Both the position numbers and the translations under genes were made by a program. DNA of 30,111 bases from DAOTTW01 sp034437615 (lineage in GTDB: Bacteria > Chloroflexota > Anaerolineae > Aggregatilineales > Phototrophicaceae): positions 1-30,111 of the forward strand of contig DAOTTW010000268.1 of assembly GCA_034437615.1 (NCBI GenBank), read 5' to 3'. Below the pieces are notes generated by a model, which saw only the letters and a list, made by a program, of their open reading frames with translations, did no database searches and was not told where the DNA came from. Positions 1-6,758 of this stretch are shown piece by piece (the first letter of the stretch is position 1; each line of letters starts with the position of its first letter).

Positions 1-15
1 TCAGGCTAGCTATTG

Positions 16-1512
16 TCATGTCGTTGCTCTTTCGGGTACATAAGCGGACTGCGCCAGGGCTTTCTCTGCCATCAGCAAGGCGCTGTAAATCGCAGAGCGC
101 ACCACATTCACCGGGGTATACAGGCATTTGCCGACCCATAGCGGCGGGTAGGGCTGCGTCATATTCTCAGCAAGCCACGCTGCACCACGCTCTAGCACGG
201 CATCCGGCAGTGGGTAACCCTTGTTTTTCCAGGCGACCAAAGCCTGCAAACAATAGGCTGTTTCCTCAGCAGTCGGCATGAAATAGCCCCAACTGCCATC
301 TGCGTTCTGGCTATCCAGCATCCACACGATAGCATCCTCCAGGATATGATCGACATAGCCGACCCCTGCTAAAATCGCGTGCCCGGTGGTGTAATATGGT
401 GAGACATGCCACTTATCGAACCAGAAGGCCATGCCATGCAAAAAGCGCACGATCTTCTGTACTGCCGCATCTCGTGCCGGAATGCCAGCCTGCCGCAGTG
501 CGCCCAACACGTGAATATTCGTGCTCACGGACGGGTTGACCTCCAATGCGTAGCAGCGATAGTAATCCAACTCTGCGTAGTTGAGCACGGTCTGCACATC
601 TGCTTTTTGGCCATAAAGCCGCAATACCTGATACACCAGGCTGGTCAGGTCGCCATCATGCGCCGCATAATTAGAGGCAAACGCCGCACCCACCGTTGTA
701 TCCCAGTTTTCGGCCAGGAAAGCCACATGCGGCGCTGTGCTGTCCGCGTGTGCGTCTGCCAGCCCGCAAAGGTGCAGGTTATACAGCGTCCAGCCCACCT
801 CAAACATATCGAAAGGGGCCACATTTGGTATGCCGCCGTCAGCATTCATGTTATGCCGCAGATACGCCAGCGCTGCCGGGTCACCGGGCCGCACCTGTGA
901 GGCGTAGAAGGCCGTTGCAGAGGGGCTATTGCCAATCGACCCGTTAGCCTCTTGCAAATTGTCGATGTCCAGCAGATGTTGCGCGTCTTTGCCGGTCATC
1001 TCCGATGAGAAATTCAGCGTCAGGTTGCGGTTGATGATGCCCTGTGGAATCTTGTCGATTTTCAGCTTGCGCAGCCTGCTCAGACGCTGCAACTCGTGGT
1101 CATCCCAGCGTTGCACCAGCCCAAGCGCCTCGGCCTCATCCAGCAGCGTTGGCAGGATGGTCTCGGCGGCGATGGTCTCGGCCAGCGCGCCATCTGCCAG
1201 GGGCCGCACGACGGTTTGCAGGGCGCTTTTGGCTTGCTGGATGCGTGCTTGATCTTGCGGGTCGTTGTTCTCGGCCAGCGCAACCAGGGCCGCCAGCGTG
1301 CAGACCAGGCGATCATGATAATACGCTGGGGATGCAGCGCCCCACGTGCCATCTGGCAATTGATGCGCCCGCAGCCACGCAAGCGCCCGCCGCCCTAATT
1401 CCTTGTCGTAAGGCACCATACGCGCAACCCAGGCCGTATCGTAAGCCGTGCTGGACATACGCCCGTAGCCGATTTCGCGCAAGAGTTGTGTGAAGGCTTG
1501 TTGATGGGTCAT
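16..1512 (-). CDS. Class II (type B) diterpene cyclase, Rv3377c-like
   Basis: Likely cyclises geranylgeranyl diphosphate by protonation to a bicyclic (halimadienyl- or kolavenyl-type) diphosphate. At 498 residues it is close to the about 501 of M. tuberculosis Rv3377c as I recall that sequence. Visible signatures are SSTAYDTAWVA near residues 20-30, QW-type motifs QLPDGTWG (51-58) and QNADGSWG (402-409), DIDNLQEANGS (182-192), NPSVSTNIHVLGAL (326-339), KWHVSPYYTT (367-376) and TAEETAYCLQAL (414-425). The catalytic acid motif, DXDD in most class II cyclases and DXDTT in Rv3377c, reads DGDLT at 286-290. The ATG is preceded by AAGGA about 10 nt upstream. It is the last visible gene of a three-gene operon, 47 nt after the Rv3378c-like gene. 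The family assignment is firm; the exact product and stereochemistry cannot be read from sequence. Confidence 0.93.
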   Translation of the reverse strand: MTHQQAFTQLLREIGYGRMSSTAYDTAWVARMVPYDKELGRRALAWLRAHQLPDGTWGAASPAYYHDRLVCTLAALVALAENNDPQDQARIQQAKSALQTVVRPLADGALAETIAAETILPTLLDEAEALGLVQRWDDHELQRLSRLRKLKIDKIPQGIINRNLTLNFSSEMTGKDAQHLLDIDNLQEANGSIGNSPSATAFYASQVRPGDPAALAYLRHNMNADGGIPNVAPFDMFEVGWTLYNLHLCGLADAHADSTAPHVAFLAENWDTTVGAAFASNYAAHDGDLTSLVYQVLRLYGQKADVQTVLNYAELDYYRCYALEVNPSVSTNIHVLGALRQAGIPARDAAVQKIVRFLHGMAFWFDKWHVSPYYTTGHAILAGVGYVDHILEDAIVWMLDSQNADGSWGYFMPTAEETAYCLQALVAWKNKGYPLPDAVLERGAAWLAENMTQPYPPLWVGKCLYTPVNVVRSAIYSALLMAEKALAQSAYVPERATT

Positions 1513-1559
1513 GCTGTTACAATCCTTGTTTGATTTCGCGATTTAGTTTGCAGGTATGC

Positions 1560-2504
1560 TCAAAGCTGCGCTTGGGTTACTGATTCGTCGTCAAATTCAC
1601 TGGTGAGCCGTACCTGTGGCAACGGATACCAGTAATTGCCGTGTTGCTGGCGGCGTCCGACGCCGATAACGCTCTCCATATTCGCTTCGTAGAAATCACG
1701 CATCATCGCAGTGTCATACGCCGACAAGTCGTTGTAATCACGTTCTTGCAGGCGGCGCGTAAACATATGATCGTACAGGATGGCCCGCAACTGCGTTTCA
1801 GTGAGATACAGCGACGGGCTGACGGTGAAATACAAATCCTCGGCCCCTGTTGTGACCAGCGGCACATCAAACATCGTGAACTTATCGAAGCCCAGGAAAA
1901 AGCTAAGCGGTGCAAGCGGAACGCCGTAATACGCCTGGATCAAATCCCCCTTGCTTGGGGTGCTGCCGTGCTGCTGATAGTGCGCGACGCTGAGGCGGGC
2001 GAGTGTCTCGGTGGCGTCATGGGCAAACAGGCCAAATAACAAGCGGTGCGTGCTGTGGTTTTGGGTTTGCTGCTGGATGTCTTCCAGCGCAGCGATTAGA
2101 TCGGCGTATTGGTCACGCGGCAGATAATCCAGATAATCGCCGTAGAAGCGCACCTGTACATCACACGCCTGATAAAACGCGACGTAATCGGGATGGCTGG
2201 CGAGCGCATGGAGGCCGCGTATCGTCAGCGCGAGATACTCAGGGCCACGTTGCAGCAGGTCTGGCCCGAAAACGGGCGTCATCAGCGTTTGGATGCCATG
2301 CTCGAAGAACAGGCGGTAGATGTGCAGATGCGCTTGCAGATTGGCCTCTAAGAAGTCGGTTGTCAGATTCGGCTGCTCCAGCAGAAACCAGCGCCGCGTA
2401 CCATTGATGGGAAACGCGCAGGTCTGCACGCCCTGCTCATGAACAAGGCGCGCGATCTGCGGCGTCGGCAGTTGCATAAAATCATCGTGTTTCACGGTCA
2501 TCAC
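1560..2504 (-). CDS. Rv3378c-like diterpene synthase (tuberculosinol/kolavelool synthase family)
   Basis: A homologue of M. tuberculosis Rv3378c, which has a cis-prenyltransferase-like fold and converts the bicyclic diphosphate made by its partner cyclase to a diterpene alcohol or adenosine conjugate. Shared blocks, judged from memory of Rv3378c, are NGTRRWF (34-40), FFEHGIQT, FYGDY, HRLLFGLFAHDA, YYGVPL, LYFTVSPS and TETQLRAILYDH. With the GTG start at 2504, numbering coincides with Rv3378c: the Asp of its DGTRRW motif (D34) is Asn34 here and its Tyr51 is Phe51. A GGAGAA lies 11 nt before the GTG; the ATG at codon 2 (2501) is the alternative start. It lies 18 nt after the FemAB-like gene and 47 nt before the cyclase gene, so the pair very probably acts sequentially. 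Product unknown. Confidence 0.9.
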   Translation of the reverse strand: MMTVKHDDFMQLPTPQIARLVHEQGVQTCAFPINGTRRWFLLEQPNLTTDFLEANLQAHLHIYRLFFEHGIQTLMTPVFGPDLLQRGPEYLALTIRGLHALASHPDYVAFYQACDVQVRFYGDYLDYLPRDQYADLIAALEDIQQQTQNHSTHRLLFGLFAHDATETLARLSVAHYQQHGSTPSKGDLIQAYYGVPLAPLSFFLGFDKFTMFDVPLVTTGAEDLYFTVSPSLYLTETQLRAILYDHMFTRRLQERDYNDLSAYDTAMMRDFYEANMESVIGVGRRQQHGNYWYPLPQVRLTSEFDDESVTQAQL

Positions 2505-2522
2505 TCCGTTTTGATTTCTCCG

Positions 2523-3608
2523 TTAATTAGCCAACAAAGTACGTGTAATCCACTTGAACATGGGCTGCATCGGCTGTACGCGGGTGAAGTTATTCGTCAC
2601 GACCTCAAAGCCGAGATGCTGCTTGAACTCATACGCCCCGGAACCGCCGTAAACCGTGTGTGCGCCCTGCTCGATGGCGGCACGAATAGCGCCGTAAAAA
2701 ATCTGGAAGTAGACATAGCGCACGCTGTAATCCAGGCCCAGAAAGACCGTACCAGCCGCGCCGTTATCCTGTAGCAACATGCCGCAGCCCACCAAACGCT
2801 CTTGCACCCAGGCGAGTAACCATGTGCCGCCGATCGCTTGCGCTTTTTCCAGCGCAATGCGCGTGTGTGGTTCTGGGTGGCTGCCATGATGGGCGTGTAC
2901 GGCATACACCAATTCCAACACGCGCTCTAAATCATCGAACGCAGGGCGTATCTCAAAGCGGATGCCTAATTCATCTGCACTTTGCATGTTGCGGCGGTAG
3001 CTACGCCGCGTCGAACGGCTCAGGCTGGCGATGTAATCGTCAAAACTGGCATGATCCAGCTTGAGGATGGTGCCGGGGTCGGGTAATTCGACCTGTGAGG
3101 TATGCGGCAGCGCGTCAAATTCTGGCGTGACGTAATCGAACACCACGAATGAGGCATGATGCTGCTCTGCGACCTGCGCTGCCCGTTGCTGGATGAGATG
3201 GAGCGCCTGCGCACGCAATGCAGGCTGCTCTGGCAGGATTAAGCCGGAGACGCTACACAGCGGCGTGCGGCATATCAGCAACGGCCAACGGCGTATCGCA
3301 CGCCGCATCAGCGCCTTTGTGATGCCTGGTTCGGCCAGCATCGGCTCGTAGTCAATCAGCCAAAACGTGCCGCGTGCAATGGGTTGCTGGCCTTGATGCA
3401 CAATGATGTAAATGGGTTGCTGCTGCGTCAGTACGGATTCACCGTAGCAATACCAGTCGTAGCTTGCGAACGGGTGGCCGTGCCCTAGTGCATCCCATGC
3501 TGCTTGACCGACGGCCCCCGCGCTGGTGTAAACAGCCGTCGTTAGCCGCGCTTGTGAGAAGACTGGGATGTGCTCGGACTTTGTTTTTATTGTGGCATTT
3601 ATTGTCAT
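2523..3608 (-). CDS. FemAB/BioF2-like GNAT-fold acyl- or aminoacyltransferase
   Basis: A 361-residue protein resembling the FemAB-like or Acetyltransf_6 (BioF2-like) superfamily, cytoplasmic with no signal peptide or membrane segment. Support comes from the basic SLSRSTRRSYRRNM segment (about residues 200-213), which matches the L-x-K-x-x-R-x-x-I-R-R signature of these proteins, and from the C-terminal pattern around YFQIFYGAIRAAIEQGA, GGSGAYEFKQHLGFE, typical of the second GNAT-like domain. Known members transfer acyl or aminoacyl groups in cell-wall or exopolysaccharide synthesis. Here it is the first gene of the operon with two diterpene biosynthetic genes, which suggests (inference) that it acts on the diterpene product or on something made with it. 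The substrate cannot be told from sequence. The ATG has no strong Shine-Dalgarno sequence. Confidence 0.75.
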   Translation of the reverse strand: MTINATIKTKSEHIPVFSQARLTTAVYTSAGAVGQAAWDALGHGHPFASYDWYCYGESVLTQQQPIYIIVHQGQQPIARGTFWLIDYEPMLAEPGITKALMRRAIRRWPLLICRTPLCSVSGLILPEQPALRAQALHLIQQRAAQVAEQHHASFVVFDYVTPEFDALPHTSQVELPDPGTILKLDHASFDDYIASLSRSTRRSYRRNMQSADELGIRFEIRPAFDDLERVLELVYAVHAHHGSHPEPHTRIALEKAQAIGGTWLLAWVQERLVGCGMLLQDNGAAGTVFLGLDYSVRYVYFQIFYGAIRAAIEQGAHTVYGGSGAYEFKQHLGFEVVTNNFTRVQPMQPMFKWITRTLLAN

Positions 3609-3734
3609 GATGAAATCAATCGTAAAGACAGGCTTACTAAAGGTGTGGCAAAATCAACACATTTCAGTCTAAATTAATTCTCGTGCGAATTGTATAAAGA
3701 TATGCTGACATTTCCAGACTGTAACAATGTTAGC

Positions 3735-3763
3735 TTTATTCATTATTGTCGTCGTGTTGTCAA
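3735..3763 (-). promoter_or_regulatory. Candidate promoter for the diterpene operon
   Basis: On the minus strand a perfect -35 hexamer TTGACA (3758-3763) is followed after 17 bp by the weak -10 AATAAA (3735-3740), about 127 nt upstream of the first operon gene. The -35 is good but the -10 poor, so this is only a candidate; the AT-rich stretch nearer the gene could hold another start. Confidence 0.3.
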
Positions 3764-3796
3764 GATGCCAATTTGCTCAGAATCCTGGGTCGTCCG

Positions 3797-3824
3797 TTGC
3801 CACACCTTTTTTCACCGCTATAAT
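3797..3824 (+). promoter_or_regulatory. Sigma-70-type promoter for the bifunctional nuclease gene
   Basis: A TTGCCA -35 (3797-3802), a 16-bp spacer and a perfect TATAAT -10 (3819-3824) lie about 50 nt before the ATG at 3874. An AGGCGG ribosome-binding site (3861-3866) follows. This is the clearest promoter on the left side of the window and faces away from the diterpene operon. Confidence 0.7.
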
Positions 3825-3873
3825 CAGGGTAGAATGACGAGATACAGCGTAGCTTGCCAAAGGCGGACAATTT

Positions 3874-4437
3874 ATGATTGAGGTAGAAATTAGCAGCATC
3901 CGCGTCAGCCTGATGAACCAACAGCGCATCGTCGTGCTGAAGGACATCCACAGCGACCGCTTTCTGGCGATTTTCATTGGTCAATACGAAGCCGAAGCCA
4001 TCAATTTTGAACTGCAAGAGACCACAGCCCCACACCCGCGCCCGCTCACACATGATTTACTGAAGAACATGATTCAGGAAATGGGCGGTAACGTGGTCCA
4101 TGTGCTCGTGAACGATCTGCGTGACGAGACCTTTTATGCGCGTATCGTGATCGACTTGGGTGGCGATAATCAAATTGAGGTGGATGCGCGTCCGAGTGAT
4201 GCGATTGCACTGGCGGTGCGTACCAAATCACCGATTTTTATCGCCGAAGCCGTCATGAACCGCGCAGCACTCGAACCGGAAGAGGATGTCGAGATAAACG
4301 ACGACGATATGCCGGAGCCGGACGTAGAGCTTGACGAACGTAAACCCGCAGAAGACGTTGACGAAAGCCGCTTCAGCGCCTTCGCAGACTTCGTTAATTC
4401 GCTTGACCTTGATGAGCTGGACGACGACGACAAATAA
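3874..4437 (+). CDS. Bifunctional nuclease family protein (DUF151)
   Basis: A 187-residue protein with the DUF151/BFN fold. Characteristic segments are VVLKDIHSDRFLAIFIGQYEAEAI near residues 20-43, PRPLTHDLLKNMI, and VDARPSDAIALAVRTKSPIF about residues 107-126. Plant members are reported to have DNase and RNase activity; the role of bacterial members is poorly defined. The C-terminal about 60 residues are strongly acidic (runs of D/E, ending LDELDDDDK) and are a family-variable tail; no UVR domain is present. The ATG is supported by AGGCGG about 7 nt upstream and by a sigma-70-like promoter. It is followed by a 213-nt gap with hairpins before dnaB, so cotranscription with dnaB is uncertain. 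Confidence 0.88.
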   Translation: MIEVEISSIRVSLMNQQRIVVLKDIHSDRFLAIFIGQYEAEAINFELQETTAPHPRPLTHDLLKNMIQEMGGNVVHVLVNDLRDETFYARIVIDLGGDNQIEVDARPSDAIALAVRTKSPIFIAEAVMNRAALEPEEDVEINDDDMPEPDVELDERKPAEDVDESRFSAFADFVNSLDLDELDDDDK

Positions 4438-4485
4438 CGTGCGTGCTCGTTCACATGCTCATCAGCGCCGCCGACAAGCCCACAA

Positions 4486-4522
4486 CCGGGTAGGCTGCTC
4501 GCCTACTCGGTGCGGTCGCACC
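4486..4522. other. Two adjacent hairpins between the DUF151 gene and dnaB
   Basis: CCGGGTAGGC (4486-4495) pairs with GCCTACTCGG (4501-4510) over a 5-nt loop, with one G-T pair. It runs directly into the palindrome GGTGCG-GT-CGCACC (4509-4522). There is no T-run after either, so an intrinsic terminator is not clearly indicated; the stems could instead lie in the dnaB leader. A third stem, ACTGAC-GTCG-GTCAGT, follows at 4563-4578. Confidence 0.45.
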
Positions 4523-4650
4523 ACAGCAACGATGGCCTGACCATGCCCACAACACGAAAGAGACTGACGTCGGTCAGTAGCCCACGACAGACACCCTGCA
4601 TACAAGCATCGTGTTTTGTACGATTTGCTTAGCGACGAGCATCATAGCCG

Positions 4651-6021
4651 ATGACGAATTCACCACCCACCGAAAACCCGAATAACCCCTCCGTGCCTTT
4701 CAGCCAAGAAGCGGAGGACGCTGTGATCGGGTCCGTGCTGGTGGACCCGGAAGCCTTCGTAACGGTCTCGGCCTTTTTGCGCTCCGATGATTTCTTTCTG
4801 CTGCCCAATAGCTTCATCTGGGCGGCAATGGAGCGCCTGAGCGAGCGTAGCGAACTCATTGATTACCTGACGGTGGCTGAAGAACTGGAAAATCACCGCC
4901 AACTCAATGACATCGGTGGGCGCTCGTTCCTGATTGAACTGGTGAACCGCACGCCGTCGTCGGTATACGCCGAGGTTTACGGGCGCTTGGTCGAGCGCAC
5001 GGCAATTCGGCGGCGCTTGCTAGAGACGGCTGACGAAATTCGCAGGTTGGCGAACGACGAAGGCATGACGATTGAGAACGTCATCTCTGACGCCGAGGCC
5101 AAGCTGTTCAGCGTCACTGAGTCGCAGACGAAGCGCGAATTCGTCCCGATGTGGCAGGCGCTCAGCGATTATTACGACCGCATGGAGCGTATGTTGTCGC
5201 ATCAGGGCGGCTCATTGGGCGTGCCCTCCGGCTTTCGGGATTTAGACCAGTTGCTAGGGGGCTTTCAGCGCTCTGATCTGGTGGTATTCGCCGGACGCCC
5301 CGGTATGGGTAAAACCAGCTTCTTATTAACTTCTGCTATGAATGCTGCTCGCATCGGTGCCCGTGTCGCGATCTTCACGATGGAAATGGGCGTCGAGCAG
5401 ATCGTGCAGCGTATGGTCGCGATGGAAACGGGCATCAACGTGCAGAAATTGCGCCTCGCACAGCTTGATGGGCAGGAACAGATGCGCTTTACGGAGGCCA
5501 TCGGACGCATTAGCGACTTCCCCATCTTCATTGACGACACGCCCGCGATTACGCCGATGGACATGCGCACCAAATGCCGCCGCCTGGTGCATGAGCACGG
5601 CCTTGATTTGATTATGGTCGATTACATGCAGTTGATGAGCGCTGGCCGCCGCTACGAGAACAACCGCGTGCAGGAAATCAGCTTTATCAGCCGCACGCTG
5701 AAAGAATTAGCGCGTGAACTCGGCGTTCCGGTCATCTCTGCGGCGCAGCTTTCACGCGCCGTTGAGCAACGTCAGGATAAGCGGCCTGTCTTATCGGATT
5801 TAAGAGAAAGTGGGAGCATTGAGCAGGATAGTGATGTCGTCATGTTCTTATACCGCGATGAGGTTTATAACGAGGCGACTGAATTCCCGAATCAGGCCGA
5901 CATTATCGTCTCTAAGCACCGTAATGGCCCCGTCGGGACCATCTCGCTATACTTCGAGAAGCAACTGACGAAATTCCTGGATGCCAACGTGCAACACGTT
6001 GACCTGAGCGACCTTGAATAG
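4651..6021 (+). CDS. dnaB: Replicative DNA helicase DnaB
   Basis: The 456-residue hexameric replication-fork helicase that unwinds DNA 5' to 3' and interacts with primase. The N-terminal DnaB domain spans about residues 14-115 (QEAEDAVIGSVLVDPEAF, GGRSFLIELVN). The RecA-like domain carries Walker A GRPGMGKTS (215-223), the H2 region IFTMEMG, Walker B-type MVDYMQL (322-328), QLSRAVEQR (366-374), the LRESGSIEQD motif (384-393) and SKHRNGPVG (421-429). No intein interrupts the P-loop or later motifs. Length is normal for the family. The ATG at 4651 has only a weak upstream purine stretch. Genes for a DnaD-like protein and a DnaC-like ATPase follow directly, forming a primosome cassette. Confidence 0.97.
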   Translation: MTNSPPTENPNNPSVPFSQEAEDAVIGSVLVDPEAFVTVSAFLRSDDFFLLPNSFIWAAMERLSERSELIDYLTVAEELENHRQLNDIGGRSFLIELVNRTPSSVYAEVYGRLVERTAIRRRLLETADEIRRLANDEGMTIENVISDAEAKLFSVTESQTKREFVPMWQALSDYYDRMERMLSHQGGSLGVPSGFRDLDQLLGGFQRSDLVVFAGRPGMGKTSFLLTSAMNAARIGARVAIFTMEMGVEQIVQRMVAMETGINVQKLRLAQLDGQEQMRFTEAIGRISDFPIFIDDTPAITPMDMRTKCRRLVHEHGLDLIMVDYMQLMSAGRRYENNRVQEISFISRTLKELARELGVPVISAAQLSRAVEQRQDKRPVLSDLRESGSIEQDSDVVMFLYRDEVYNEATEFPNQADIIVSKHRNGPVGTISLYFEKQLTKFLDANVQHVDLSDLE

Positions 6022-6041
6022 CCCGCAGGAGACAGCCAGCT

Positions 6042-6758
6042 ATGCAACGCACACAAACCTTCGACGGCTTCCGAGAAGGACAACGCTATTACGGGCTGCC
6101 TGCGCAATTTTACGCTGAGGTGCTGCCCGCAATTGACAACCTGGCAGAACTCAAGCTGACGCTATACTGCTTCTGGGCCATCTGGCAGGCTGAGGGCGAA
6201 TTCCGCTACCTGACCTATAACAGCCTTGCGAATAGCGCAGAGCTACGCCAGAGCTTGCAGGTCATCGACCCGAAAGCAGACTACCATACGCTGCTCGATG
6301 AGGCCCTGGCACGGGCTGTAGGTCGTCAAACCCTGCTACGAGCAGTGATCGAGCCGCCGAGTGGACGCAAAACGCTGTACATCATCAACACCGAAACAGG
6401 GCGGCGTGCTGCCGAGCAACTGCGGCAGGATAATTACCGCGAGACAGACATCCACGACATCGAACTGCTGCCAGAGCGCCCCAATATCTTCCAGATATTC
6501 GAGCAAGAGATGGGCCAGACGATCACACCGCACCTGAGAGACGAACTGATTGACGCTGAAGCAGAATACACAACACAATGGGTCATTGACGCCATGCGTG
6601 AAGCCGTCGCCAGTAACGCTCGGACGTGGCGCTATGCCCTTAAGATACTGAAAACATGGCAAGAGAAGGGCCGTAATCACCGTGAAAAAACTGGACAAAA
6701 TTCTGAGTCAGACAGGGACTTCGACCCAAGCGCCTACGACGACTTCTTCGACGCCTGA
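6042..6758 (+). CDS. DnaD-like replication/primosome protein
   Basis: A 238-residue protein with the layout of DnaD-family primosome proteins. The N-terminal part (about residues 15-140) looks winged-helix-like. The C-terminal part (about 147-210) has the DnaD/DnaB_2 pattern: RPNIFQIFEQEMGQTITP, then a helical span ending WRYALKILKTWQEKG. Relatives help open origins or load helicase, and the position between dnaB and a DnaC-like ATPase gene fits that role (inference). A good AGGAG lies about 10 nt before the ATG, and only 20 nt separate it from dnaB. Its 3' end overlaps the next gene by 77 nt in another frame, so the pair is probably translationally linked. Confidence 0.8.
   Translation: MQRTQTFDGFREGQRYYGLPAQFYAEVLPAIDNLAELKLTLYCFWAIWQAEGEFRYLTYNSLANSAELRQSLQVIDPKADYHTLLDEALARAVGRQTLLRAVIEPPSGRKTLYIINTETGRRAAEQLRQDNYRETDIHDIELLPERPNIFQIFEQEMGQTITPHLRDELIDAEAEYTTQWVIDAMREAVASNARTWRYALKILKTWQEKGRNHREKTGQNSESDRDFDPSAYDDFFDA

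Noticed and set aside
4651..6021. Possible intein in DnaB
   Set aside because: All helicase motifs are contiguous and length is normal.
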